IMG/VR virus record: IMGVR_UViG_3300031269_000064
Span: 1 to 29,767 of that record
DNA: 29,767 nt
Direction: 5' to 3' (one strand)
Source: a virus
Shown here: positions 6,058-13,158 of the stretch, piece after piece
Numbering within the stretch: position 1 is the stretch's first letter
Layout: the number at the start of each line of letters is the position of its first letter
Notes under the pieces: generated by a model
The model's input: the letters and a program-made list of their open reading frames with translations, nothing else
What the model was told of the DNA's origin: nothing
Databases searched by the model: none
Translations under genes and position numbers: made by a program

Positions 6058-7767
6058 CTACCCATCCATAACAGATGAATCTATAGCACGCCGTCTGCCC
6101 GCCGCCTTAGAGCGCTTACGTACTCTAGGCGATGCTGTGACGGTAGTGTCCTTGCTAGCTGGTCGTGCGTTATCTACTGCCCACGACTGCATATGCTGGA
6201 ATTGGTCTGCAAAGGCTTCTGACATAGGCTTGATATGGCCTAACTGCTCAGCAATAAGTGAGCCAGTTATCGCTGCCTTATCTTGTGTATACGCCTCTAG
6301 GATTGCCTCTTTAACGGCTGCTTCAATCTCAGCAGGTACGTAACCCTCGGAAGCATCTACGGCTGCATCAATATCATCCATGCCTTCCGTAGACTTACCT
6401 CTCTTACGTAAGTGAATATCAATAATATCCCTACGCTCCAAGGGGCTAGGTAGTGTTACCCCAAAAACCTCATCCAAGCGCCCTTTACGTAAAAACTCGC
6501 TAGGCATATTATCCGTTCGGTTAGCTGTAACCACTACGAACACAGGCGCGGTAGTTTCCTGCATCCACGTTAGTAGCGAGCCTAATACTCTAGTACCTAC
6601 GCCACTATCGTTACTGCCTCCAGTTTGAAAAGCCTTATCCGCCTCATCAATCAAAGCCACACAGGGAGCCATCGCATCAATCTCTTTTAAGGTTGTACGT
6701 ACTAAGCTTTCTGATTCACCTACTAAAGATTTAAATACGCGGCTGACATCAAACTTGATTAGAGGTATATTATTAAGCTCGGAGGCAATAGCCTTTGCTG
6801 CTAATGATTTACCTGTGCCTGATGGTCCTACTAATGCTATGCCTTTGGGCGTATCTACACCAAACTCCTGCGCATCCTCGGTAAAGCAATCCCTGCGCTT
6901 AGCAATCCACTCTTTTAAGTTCTCTAAGCCACCTACGTTAGTCATATCATCGGCTGGCATAAGCTCTAATACCTCAGACCGTTTGACAACCTCAGTTTTA
7001 GCTTTCAGTACGGCATCATTATAGTCTTCCGCGCAAAAATCTTCGTTAGTGCTATTGCTGACGGTAGCGCATGATATGGCAGTGCTAAACTCTTGTTGAG
7101 TCATTCCTGATGCAGAGGATATGATAGTATCAACATCTTCCGGAGCAAAACTAACTACACGCTCACGTATTACTTTGGCTTTTTCAGAATCCCTAGGCAG
7201 GGAGTAATAAAGCAGCTCCTCATACATGACTTTTAGTTCTTTATGCGAGGGAGGTTTAAAATCAAGAATACTAATATCGCCGCTTAACTCACTAGGTATA
7301 GTAACAGACTCAGGAGCAACGATGATTACTGTCTTATAGGTGGCAGATAGTCGTTGCGAATATTCCTTTAATAACTGCCCTACGTGCATATTATCAAACA
7401 TCTTAGGGTAGTATAATAGGGTATATACGCAGCTTTCAGGGAAGCGCTCGTTATCCGTGCTTGACTCTAGCATCTTAAGCTCTGGTCCTAGGTTTATATT
7501 ATCGTCAGCGGTAGCTGTAAAACACATATCCAGCATCACATCATCGCCTTGTCCGTCTGCAGGACTAAAGGCGCGCCATCCATTCACGCACTCCCAATAC
7601 TTAAACTCTTGGTTTTTCATGATAGCGCTTTCACGTATGGCTTCTACCGTACGATACGTCTCTTTAGTACGTACTACGATTACGCCAATAGCCGCCCTAT
7701 ATAAGGTAATAAGCTCCTGCACAAACTCGTCTTTGTGTGAAACTTCTTTATCAATTAACCCACTCAT
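6058..7767 (-). CDS. Ycf46-like AAA+ ATPase
   Basis: This 569-residue protein is a classical AAA+ ATPase with a non-catalytic N-terminal half. The AAA+ module has a GGLENLKEWIAKR lead-in typical of Ycf46, Walker A GPSGTGKS at about 313-320, Walker B VALIDEAD at about 370-377 and an SRH region around FLRKGRLDEVF near 430 with conserved arginines. The N-terminal region (residues 15-60, ELITLYRAAIGVIVVRTKETYRTVEA) resembles the degenerate N-domain of Ycf46/YjoB-like proteins. The C-terminal 45 residues are basic and disordered. In cyanobacteria and plastids Ycf46 homologues neighbour DUF1257 and DUF2997; both are encoded downstream here. The substrate is unknown; a remodelling role on a phage or host complex is inferred. 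It has its own promoter and terminator. Confidence 0.88.
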   Translation of the reverse strand: MSGLIDKEVSHKDEFVQELITLYRAAIGVIVVRTKETYRTVEAIRESAIMKNQEFKYWECVNGWRAFSPADGQGDDVMLDMCFTATADDNINLGPELKMLESSTDNERFPESCVYTLLYYPKMFDNMHVGQLLKEYSQRLSATYKTVIIVAPESVTIPSELSGDISILDFKPPSHKELKVMYEELLYYSLPRDSEKAKVIRERVVSFAPEDVDTIISSASGMTQQEFSTAISCATVSNSTNEDFCAEDYNDAVLKAKTEVVKRSEVLELMPADDMTNVGGLENLKEWIAKRRDCFTEDAQEFGVDTPKGIALVGPSGTGKSLAAKAIASELNNIPLIKFDVSRVFKSLVGESESLVRTTLKEIDAMAPCVALIDEADKAFQTGGSNDSGVGTRVLGSLLTWMQETTAPVFVVVTANRTDNMPSEFLRKGRLDEVFGVTLPSPLERRDIIDIHLRKRGKSTEGMDDIDAAVDASEGYVPAEIEAAVKEAILEAYTQDKAAITGSLIAEQLGHIKPMSEAFADQFQHMQSWAVDNARPASKDTTVTASPRVRKRSKAAGRRRAIDSSVMDG

Positions 7768-7816
7768 TTATATTCTCCGTTTTGTTAGTTCTGTGTTCTC
7801 GTTTGTTATTAGCCAT

Positions 7817-7845
7817 AAACTAACACTACAAAAATCTATTGTCAA
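7817..7845 (-). promoter_or_regulatory. Sigma70-type promoter for the AAA+ gene
   Basis: A perfect TTGACA (7845-7840) is followed after 17 bases by TAGTTT (7822-7817). A TG dinucleotide one base upstream makes it an extended -10. The spacer shares the TTGACAATA..TTTTT.TAG pattern with the promoter at 5252-5280. The predicted start lies about 40-50 bases before the ATG at 7767. Confidence 0.68.
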
Positions 7846-7880
7846 CTAAGATAAAGAAGAAAAGTGAAATTAATTACATA

Positions 7881-7895
7881 TTGTACCACGTACAA
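7881..7895. promoter_or_regulatory. TTGTAC-N3-GTACAA element, copy 2
   Basis: TTGTACCACGTACAA is a perfect inverted repeat of hexamers with a 3-base centre. It lies between the end-of-late-operon terminator and the AAA+ promoter, about 36 bp upstream of the -35. That is a natural place for an activator or operator site. It matches the elements at 4088-4102 and 26537-26551. Confidence 0.5.
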
Positions 7896-7923
7896 AAAAA
7901 GGGAGGGTAATGAATACCCTCCC
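7894..7923 (-). terminator. Intrinsic terminator at the end of the late operon
   Basis: A 9-bp stem (GGGAGGGTA, 7901-7909, with TACCCTCCC, 7915-7923) and a 5-base loop are followed on the minus strand by TTTTTTTG. It lies 31 bases after the last late gene (7955-8302) and separates it from the early module. Confidence 0.9.
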
Positions 7924-7954
7924 ATAAAGTCTTAGGGCAAGCAAAAACGGAAAA

Positions 7955-8302
7955 TTATTGCCAGTAGTAAACTAAGTTATCCGTAGCAGCGTAAGCCTTA
8001 ACCGTGAGGCTTTCAGGCGCTTGGATAGTTATTTTCTCTTTTTCGTGTACAGGGAAAGCAGCAGAACCAGCCGTCCCCGCACTAGCTGCTATAAAAGCAG
8101 TAGGCATACCAGAGGATGACTTATCGCCAAACCCTACGCTCCAGTCGCCTTTAACTGCCATAAGAGTTATGTATTTCTTACCTGAGGGCTTGACTAGGTT
8201 TGTAGCTGTAGTGCCTACTATATTAGTCATCTCATTAGGGAAAGGCAGTATATTTGCTGCCAATGCCTCTATAGGTGTTTGTCCGCCTAAATCTAAAGCC
8301 AT
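7955..8302 (-). CDS. Small beta-rich virion-associated protein (hypothetical)
   Basis: The ATG at 8302 is preceded by GGAGG, 9 bases upstream. It gives 115 residues starting MALDLGGQTPIEALAANILPFP. A longer reading from 8371 adds 23 residues but overlaps the preceding gene and has no such site. The protein is rich in short strands (KYITLMAVKGDWSVGF, KITIQAPESLTVKAYA) and Ala/Gly/Ser turns, and ends in aromatic residues (NLVYYWQ). It has no signal peptide or membrane helix. As the last gene of the late operon, directly after the esterase spike, it could be a virion decoration, a fibre tip or a spike-associated protein. I do not recognise the family. Confidence 0.72.
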   Translation of the reverse strand: MALDLGGQTPIEALAANILPFPNEMTNIVGTTATNLVKPSGKKYITLMAVKGDWSVGFGDKSSSGMPTAFIAASAGTAGSAAFPVHEKEKITIQAPESLTVKAYAATDNLVYYWQ

Positions 8303-8363
8303 ACTTAATATCCTCCAAAAAATATAATCTACCACACCTAAGTAATAAGTGCAGTAAATAGAT

Positions 8364-10223
8364 TTACCCATCTACTACTGAAATAGCGTTAGATATTTTA
8401 GTAGCTGAGCCTATGAGGTTCGCTGCTGTAACCAAGCACGTTATATCCGAGCCGTCATCGGCTATAACCTTAGAATAGGTATTCGCTGTCTCACTTACTA
8501 TCTCTAGGCCATCCCTGAACCATTGATAGGTAAATGAAGCCGCGCCTGACCACGTACCTGTGTCTGCTGTTAGAACTCCTGAAACATCGGTAGTTCCTGT
8601 AACTGCAGGGGCTATAGTATTAACAGGAGTAAATTGGAGCGCTGCTACGGCTAATCCCACAAACTCTGCTGCATCCTCATCATAATGTATGCCGTTAGGC
8701 GTGCTTTCTCGCCACGATAGGCTAGCATCCACTACGTTAGGGTCTATAAGTATAGTATTACTATCTGAAGCAACTATAGCGGCCTGCGCTGTAGTCACCA
8801 CGTCTTGATATTGGAACTCTGCATCGTTTCGTGAGTCAGGGTCTTCTACCTGAGTCTTAATCATATAAACTGGCATTGTAGGGTAGCTAAATAAAGTACG
8901 TGCATTAGTTATTAGGTCTGTCATTGCATCTTCATACTCGCCGCTACGTAGCTCAGTATCCGCATCATTAGTGCCTAAGTTAGTAGTGATTGCCTTGTAC
9001 CTAGGTACAACTCCTATAGAAGCCAAGTAAGCTTCAAATAAGGCTTTATTAGCTACTAAATCATCCCAGCTATTACTAGCGTCTCCCTCAGGTAGCCATT
9101 TAGTACTAGTAACGTCACCCGCCTTGGCTTGCTTCAGCACTAAGAATTCGTTATCGGTATCCGCTGCTCCTATACCCCATAGAGCGGTAAGCTCCGCACC
9201 GAAGCCCCACACGGTAGGATTATTGCTGATTGCTACTTGTGCGTTCTTAGGCGCTAAAGGCCTTAGCGTTGTCTCAGTATCCGTATCGCCTAATCTAGTA
9301 CCCCAGATATAACTTCTAGGTACTACTTTATTGGCATATGCTGCGTCTAGGTTAGCGATATTAACCGCACCGCCATTCATAATTGAGTCACCTATGAATA
9401 CATAAGTGTCTATCTCAGTGAGCAGGCCATAATATATACGAAGTAAGCGGGTTAAGTCTGCACGCTCTTCGGCTGTAAGTTTCCTATCAATAGCTAACCA
9501 ACCGCAGAAAATGCCCTTAGTGCTTACGCATAACCGTAAAGGGTCTGAGTGGTCATCTGTATCATACGTTATACCAGAGCCTACAAATAGACCATAGGCT
9601 TCCGCGCCATTAACCAGAATAGCTGATTCGTTTTCGGTAGAGGTAGCGGTATCTTGATTATAGCCTGATACAATACATTTTGTATCTAAAGGTAGCAGGC
9701 CATTACCTAGTTGCGTAGAGGAATCTAGGTTCATGAAGTTGCCATCACCCCTAGTAAACCAACGTATGTCCTCGTCAGGCTCAAACGCTAAGTAAGCGCC
9801 TGCATTTGAAGAGCCACTTATATTAGTATAGAAAGGGAAGCCGTTGCTGCTAGCAGTAGAGTCGGGCTTAGATATAAAGAACCACTCGCAGCCCGTACCG
9901 TCATGCAAGAAATTACGATCTCCCGCGACTCCTATCTGGTAGTTATTTTGCGAGCCTGAGCATAATGCCCCGCCCTCGCCTTCTGTCATATACGCACCAC
10001 TTTCATGAGTAAGTGGCTGACCACTAGAGCCTAGGTTGGCAATCTCTGTTATATTCGTAGTAGATAGCGTATAGTTTTGGGAGTTAGAGGCATCTACAAA
10101 ATCAAAAGGATTATAATCAGAAATTATCTGCTCTAAAACAGAGGCAGATAAAGCCGCCCTGCCTGCAAAGGAGCTGAGGGAAGTCAAAGACGTGTTAAGC
10201 CTAGAAAACATACTAAAAGACAT
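8364..10223 (-). CDS. Tail spike/fibre with SGNH-hydrolase (carbohydrate esterase) domain
   Basis: This 619-residue protein has three parts. Residues about 45-265 look like a concanavalin/LamG-type sugar-binding sandwich. Residues about 270-530 are an SGNH hydrolase: block I YVFIGDSIMNGG (catalytic Ser near 279), a TNLGTNDAD block III near 415-420 and a terminal NGIHY block near 508-512. Residues about 535-619 are an Ig-like beta domain (TYQWFRDG, SDITCLVTA). Such proteins deacetylate capsule or LPS sugars at the cell surface. The usual D-x-x-H is N-G-I-H here, so the catalytic aspartate is replaced by Asn; activity is either unusual or weakened. It follows the endolysin with a one-base TAATG overlap, so it is expressed late. 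A short hydrophobic Ser-rich N-terminus probably docks to the virion. Confidence 0.82.
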   Translation of the reverse strand: MSFSMFSRLNTSLTSLSSFAGRAALSASVLEQIISDYNPFDFVDASNSQNYTLSTTNITEIANLGSSGQPLTHESGAYMTEGEGGALCSGSQNNYQIGVAGDRNFLHDGTGCEWFFISKPDSTASSNGFPFYTNISGSSNAGAYLAFEPDEDIRWFTRGDGNFMNLDSSTQLGNGLLPLDTKCIVSGYNQDTATSTENESAILVNGAEAYGLFVGSGITYDTDDHSDPLRLCVSTKGIFCGWLAIDRKLTAEERADLTRLLRIYYGLLTEIDTYVFIGDSIMNGGAVNIANLDAAYANKVVPRSYIWGTRLGDTDTETTLRPLAPKNAQVAISNNPTVWGFGAELTALWGIGAADTDNEFLVLKQAKAGDVTSTKWLPEGDASNSWDDLVANKALFEAYLASIGVVPRYKAITTNLGTNDADTELRSGEYEDAMTDLITNARTLFSYPTMPVYMIKTQVEDPDSRNDAEFQYQDVVTTAQAAIVASDSNTILIDPNVVDASLSWRESTPNGIHYDEDAAEFVGLAVAALQFTPVNTIAPAVTGTTDVSGVLTADTGTWSGAASFTYQWFRDGLEIVSETANTYSKVIADDGSDITCLVTAANLIGSATKISNAISVVDG

Positions 10224-10873
10224 TATACCCCCAGATTACCTTTACTATCTAATTTTAGAGCCGCCCTATAATCAAACACAGGGCAACCTCGGTTAGATAC
10301 TTCATTATGACCGTGGAAAGTTACGCTACCACCATAAGCCTCATTTATTTGCTGGCATAGCGCCGTTAGCGTTTCCATCTGAGCAGAGGTAAAATCCTTA
10401 ACTACAAGCCCCTGAAGGCATATAGCGATAGTGCCTGTATTATGCCCTTTTTGCGCATCAGGATTTGACCAGAGCTTACGGCCTAGCTGTAACTCCCCAG
10501 CGAAAGTAATGAAGAAGTGATAGGCTACATCTAAAACACCATCATCCCTCTTATACCCTAAGTTTGTATGGTCGCGCTTTACAGACGCTAAATCGTATTT
10601 TGGATTGCTAGAAGCCGTGCAATGGATAAACACCCTAGAGACATCCCGAGTCGTAGGGGCTGCAAAAGTATAAGGCTGATTATTTACAATCAGCACCTTC
10701 TGTACAGAGGCAGTAGTGTGTTCGATTATGGGTTTTATTGATTCTTTTGTCTCCGTAAATATCGGAGGTGCAATTACCTTCTCCTGCTCTTGCTCCTGAG
10801 GGGCAGATGCTTTGCCAGTATTGAATAGTTGTCTCAGAAAAGCCAATAGGCTCGAAAATATCGCACGCATCAC
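10223..10873 (-). CDS. N-acetylmuramoyl-L-alanine amidase endolysin (T7-lysozyme type)
   Basis: The catalytic domain, residues about 76-210, belongs to the amidase_2 family. Zinc ligands are His84 (FIHCTAS), His189 (FHGHNEV) and Cys197 (NRGCPVFD), with Tyr118 at the position of the T7 lysozyme active-site Tyr. Arg195 stands where T7 has a catalytic Lys. It cuts the amide between N-acetylmuramic acid and L-Ala in peptidoglycan. Residues 4-17 are hydrophobic (AIFSSLLAFLRQLF), a possible membrane association or signal-anchor segment. They are followed by a low-complexity linker to residue 75. The linker lies just where the Rz1-like gene overlaps in another frame, which may explain its odd sequence. 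GTG at 10873 and ATG at 10870 are adjacent possible starts; the ATG overlaps the preceding stop (TGATG). Confidence 0.92.
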   Translation of the reverse strand: MMRAIFSSLLAFLRQLFNTGKASAPQEQEQEKVIAPPIFTETKESIKPIIEHTTASVQKVLIVNNQPYTFAAPTTRDVSRVFIHCTASSNPKYDLASVKRDHTNLGYKRDDGVLDVAYHFFITFAGELQLGRKLWSNPDAQKGHNTGTIAICLQGLVVKDFTSAQMETLTALCQQINEAYGGSVTFHGHNEVSNRGCPVFDYRAALKLDSKGNLGV

Positions 10874-11012
10874 TCACTACCTTTATGTTCTGGTTTTTTT
10901 CCATTAGGCTGCAACCAGTCGTCGCTAAGACTATCAGAATCAGATTTAATTTTATTAGCCTCTTTGACTCTTTTATTATGCTCTTCGAGGTTTCTAACAT
11001 TTGTCTCATCAC
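10680..11012 (-). CDS. Rz1-like outer-membrane spanin lipoprotein (overlapping frame)
   Basis: This 110-residue frame overlaps the 77-residue gene upstream (in +1) and the first 65 codons of the endolysin. A Lys-rich N-terminus and a hydrophobic core, LNLILIVLATTGC, end in Cys at about 34, giving a lipoprotein signal with a slightly atypical lipobox (Thr at -3). After it, SDACDIFEPIGFSE then Q...C fits the C-x-x-F/W-x-P-I-x-x-S pattern shared by many Rz1-like phage proteins. Further cysteines lie near the end. Outer-membrane spanins join an inner-membrane partner to fuse the membranes in the last step of lysis. The start is GTG at 11012 or ATG at 11009, preceded by AAGGCGGG. Embedding in neighbouring genes is typical of Rz1. 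Confidence 0.65.
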   Translation of the reverse strand: MMRQMLETSKSIIKESKRLIKLNLILIVLATTGCSLMEKNQNIKVVSDACDIFEPIGFSETTIQYWQSICPSGARAGEGNCTSDIYGDKRINKTHNRTHYCLCTEGADCK

Positions 11013-11103
11013 TACCCGCCTTTTTTAGCGTACGGATATTGAGGTAGTCAAAAATCTTAGTGACTACCTCAACTAATCCTTTTATCCAAAGTAACCAGCT
11101 CAT
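10870..11103 (-). CDS. Small lysis-cassette protein, candidate inner-membrane spanin partner
   Basis: This 77-residue protein begins MSWLLWIKGLVEVVTKIFDYL, a hydrophobic but amphipathic helix. A charged helical region follows (KAGSDETNVRNLEEHNKRVKEANK), then a polar tail (SDSLSDDWLQP). That resembles short Rz-like inner-membrane spanins, which have one N-terminal membrane helix and a periplasmic coiled coil. Its out-of-frame overlap with the Rz1-like lipoprotein supports this. The membrane helix is weak (Lys8, Glu12, Lys16, Asp19), so it may lie along the membrane. The start overlaps the holin-like gene stop (ATGA, 11100-11103) and its stop overlaps the endolysin start, so it is part of a tight lysis operon. 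Confidence 0.65.
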   Translation of the reverse strand: MSWLLWIKGLVEVVTKIFDYLNIRTLKKAGSDETNVRNLEEHNKRVKEANKIKSDSDSLSDDWLQPNGKKPEHKGSE

Positions 11104-11426
11104 TTGCTGTTCTTGGCGTTCTTGGCGTTACCCCAGTTATTAGCCCCTAAATCAATAAATAACTTACGTAGATTCCACCACGTACCGCCTTTAGTGCCTA
11201 CAGGCAGTACAGCGGCTAGCAAACCTAGGAAACCCATAAAGGCTAAAATAGGTACAGCATAGTTAGATATAAAAGGTAAGGATAATATGGTTGGTAACAG
11301 AGTAATGATGAAATCTATATTCCACGCCTCTGGCTCTGCGGCTACCTCATTTACGATTTCCTCCGCAAAAGCAAAGAAAGGCGTGAAAGCAAACATACAC
11401 AAAAGGGAAAGCCTTAAAACACTCAT
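11100..11426 (-). CDS. Holin-like membrane protein with signal sequence
   Basis: This 108-residue protein has a cleavable-looking signal sequence (LSLLCMFAFTPFFAFAEE, cut after AFA). It then has one or two hydrophobic helices (about 37-55 IDFIITLLPTILSLPFI; 60-76 PILAFMGFLGLLAAVLPV) and a polar C-terminus ending NNWGNAKNAKNSK. Small membrane proteins with an N-A-K-N tail next to spanin and endolysin genes occur in other phages, but the family name escapes me. Position directly ahead of the spanins and the endolysin makes it the best holin candidate in the window. The ribosome site is AGGAG, 7 bases from ATG. The 85 bases upstream (11427-11511) hold no clear promoter or gene. Confidence 0.65.
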   Translation of the reverse strand: MSVLRLSLLCMFAFTPFFAFAEEIVNEVAAEPEAWNIDFIITLLPTILSLPFISNYAVPILAFMGFLGLLAAVLPVGTKGGTWWNLRKLFIDLGANNWGNAKNAKNSK

Positions 11427-11511
11427 GATTAATCTCCTACTTTAATTACATACTAGCACTAAAACTCTACCATCAATCAGATTAACTGTCTAGCCTAATG
11501 AAATACCAAGC

Positions 11512-11874
11512 CTATGCCGCCAAAGGGAGTATAGCTCTAAGCATAGATGCCTCTATAGGTTTTGCTATAAATGAGTATATCTTACCTTTAGCATTAGGGG
11601 CATTAGCATACATGCTTTCAGTAGGGTGTATGCCAGACGTTAGTATGATGGGGGCGGTATTATTTATGGCTAGTATATCATCCAATAAATCGAAAGCGTT
11701 ACCTAGGTTATTACTTATATCTAGTAAGATTAGATTGGCTTCTCTAAAATCCTCAAGACACTCAACCCTAATTATAGCTACGTCTTGCTTAAGCCTAGCC
11801 ACGTTCTGCCTAAATAATAAAAAATCTGCCGTACAATCCTCTAGGTAAGCTACTTGTATCGCACTCTCACGCAC
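11512..11874 (-). CDS. Stand-alone response-regulator receiver domain (CheY-like)
   Basis: This 120-residue protein has the full receiver signature. The acidic pair is Glu12-Asp13 at the end of the first strand (VAYLEDC). Asp52 is the phospho-acceptor site, in ANLILLDIS. Thr79/Ser80 follow the fourth strand (PIILTSG). Lys105-Pro106 form the conserved K-P pair in IYSFIAKPI. There is no output domain, so it would act by protein contact, as CheY or Spo0F do. It starts with GTG, two bases after the stop of the PAS gene, with AGGGG inside that gene's end as ribosome site, so the two are co-translated. No histidine kinase is seen in the window; phosphate would have to come from a host kinase or small donor. 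A receiver in a phage lysis cassette is unusual. Confidence 0.85.
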   Translation of the reverse strand: MRESAIQVAYLEDCTADFLLFRQNVARLKQDVAIIRVECLEDFREANLILLDISNNLGNAFDLLDDILAINNTAPIILTSGIHPTESMYANAPNAKGKIYSFIAKPIEASMLRAILPLAA

Positions 11875-11876
11875 CC

Positions 11877-12389
11877 TTAAACCCCTAACGCTTTTATAAC
11901 GCCTGCTATAGTAGCCGCTATAACCGTACCTATGACGGCTATGGCCTTGCTCTTAGACGTTACGAAATCCGTTAATGATTGAGGCTCTGGGTTGAGGGTA
12001 TGCGACACTTGTTTTTCCGTATCCAGCATTATTTTTGATACAAAGAATAGGAACTCCTTTTCCGCGCTGTAAGCTCCCCTCACTAGAAGAACAACACTCA
12101 CTGTGCTTCCACTGCTGAACTCGTATGTCTTGTTCAAAAGGTATGACTCTATTATCCCAGCCATCACAAGTTTTGCGTTGTTCTCGTCTATCTCCTTTAT
12201 CGGAGGTGGTGTTATGTCCTGAAACCTCTTGCCGATTAGCTCCGCTGGAGACGCACCAACGATTGCGCAGAATTGAGGATTTACAGAGTGGAACGTGAAG
12301 TCTTTGTTTATAATAGCCGTACCCTCGAAAGAAGGATGCCAAGAAACTTCCCAAGCGATTGCGCGCTGTTCCTCTGTTAAACGATCCAC
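11877..12389 (-). CDS. PAS-domain protein with C-terminal transmembrane helix
   Basis: This 170-residue protein starts with GTG after GAGGAG (5-base spacing). Residues about 18-125 are a PAS domain: GTAIINKDFTFHSVNPQFCAIVG, then SPAELIGKRFQDITPP, the usual N-x-x-F-x-x-x-x-G and L-x-G-x-x-x-x-x-x-P signatures of sensory PAS folds, and closing strands VVLLVRG and FLFFVSKI. Residues about 148-170 form one hydrophobic helix at the very C-terminus (IAVIGTVIAATIAGVI), which would tail-anchor it in the inner membrane with the PAS domain in the cytoplasm. No kinase or cyclase domain is attached. It lies directly upstream of the receiver gene, giving a sensor-like/receiver pair next to the holin. Ligand and output are unknown. 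Confidence 0.82.
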   Translation of the reverse strand: MDRLTEEQRAIAWEVSWHPSFEGTAIINKDFTFHSVNPQFCAIVGASPAELIGKRFQDITPPPIKEIDENNAKLVMAGIIESYLLNKTYEFSSGSTVSVVLLVRGAYSAEKEFLFFVSKIMLDTEKQVSHTLNPEPQSLTDFVTSKSKAIAVIGTVIAATIAGVIKALGV

Positions 12390-12438
12390 GGTATCTCCTC
12401 AAAAACTTTATCATCCAGTGATTCCCTGACTGCATCTA

Positions 12439-13158
12439 TTATAGGAGCAGAGTACCTAATACCATTATACCTAAGGTTGTGCCGTCAATCAACCCCCTAA
12501 GACCGCCAAAAACATACTCCGCCCTCATTGTAGCATCGTATATCTCTAACTCCCCAGCCATAATCCTCTTATACTGGATGTCGTGGTATTTACGGTATAT
12601 GAGGCCTCCTAAGTAATTACTAGGCCAAGCTAAGACTAGGAATAAGGGTAGGTACTGCCACACACCTCCTAGTATTAGGCCGAAGAACACAGATAAAAAC
12701 ATATACCGAGGTAACGACCATATAACGAAGTAAATGCCCATAGCGCACTGCTTCCAATCAACCTCCCTATCCGTGCCATGAATAGTCGAAGTGTATTTGT
12801 AACCCATAATAAGATTAGCAATCTCCTTAACCCCGAAACTAAAATCTTCTTTTGATGTATCTTTTAGTTTGTGAGGGAAGCACTCCCCGCGAGAAGGTGC
12901 GTCACGTAAAATACTAAAACCAAAATTACCTACAAACAAAATAGGTAAAACCCACCACAGGCTATAAGGACTAAAATAAATTGTAGCGGGTACAACTAAT
13001 AAGAAGAAAGCGGTAGACATGATTAGGTAGGTTATAATCTTAGGCATACCTAACCAGCGGCTTTTCGTGTCAGTACCTCGCTGCCTATTAAAGATAGCCT
13101 CCAAGGCGGCATAAACTAAAACCCCTGCAGAACCGAAACCTACTATAATTTTTCTCAT
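12439..13158 (-). CDS. Polytopic inner-membrane protein (hypothetical)
   Basis: This 239-residue protein has about five hydrophobic segments: residues 4-22, 41-63, 66-86, 142-183 (long, probably two helices) and 218-239. A hydrophilic loop of about 55 residues lies between (SRGECFPHKLKDTSKEDF). It is not a standard holin by size or topology and I do not recognise the family. It heads the lysis cassette and overlaps the preceding out-of-frame fibre tail by four bases (ATGA), so its translation is probably coupled to whatever reads that frame. It could be a holin/antiholin, a superinfection-exclusion protein or a membrane partner of the tail-anchored PAS protein. The sequence does not decide between these. 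Confidence 0.7.
   Translation of the reverse strand: MRKIIVGFGSAGVLVYAALEAIFNRQRGTDTKSRWLGMPKIITYLIMSTAFFLLVVPATIYFSPYSLWWVLPILFVGNFGFSILRDAPSRGECFPHKLKDTSKEDFSFGVKEIANLIMGYKYTSTIHGTDREVDWKQCAMGIYFVIWSLPRYMFLSVFFGLILGGVWQYLPLFLVLAWPSNYLGGLIYRKYHDIQYKRIMAGELEIYDATMRAEYVFGGLRGLIDGTTLGIMVLGTLLL

Noticed and set aside
6041-6343. 100-codon plus-strand frame opposite the AAA+ C-terminus
   Set aside because: It is antisense to a well-supported coding region and has no promoter or ribosome site of note.
8303-8371. Longer start at 8371 for the last late gene
   Set aside because: It would overlap the esterase gene stop and lacks a ribosome site. The ATG at 8302 has GGAGG upstream.
8995-9010. Perfect 16-bp palindrome TTGTACCTAGGTACAA
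   Set aside because: It has the same half-sites as the three gap elements, but it is inside the esterase coding sequence and has a 4-base instead of 3-base centre, so I did not count it as a further copy.
11427-11511. Possible promoter (TTGATG with TATGTA) ahead of the holin-like gene
   Set aside because: Matches to the consensus are too weak on both boxes, and the cassette appears to be transcribed through from upstream.
11953-12435. 160-codon minus-strand frame overlapping the PAS gene
   Set aside because: The alternative frame has a clear PAS signature and a good ribosome site. This one is Arg/Cys-rich without any motif and is an overlap shadow.
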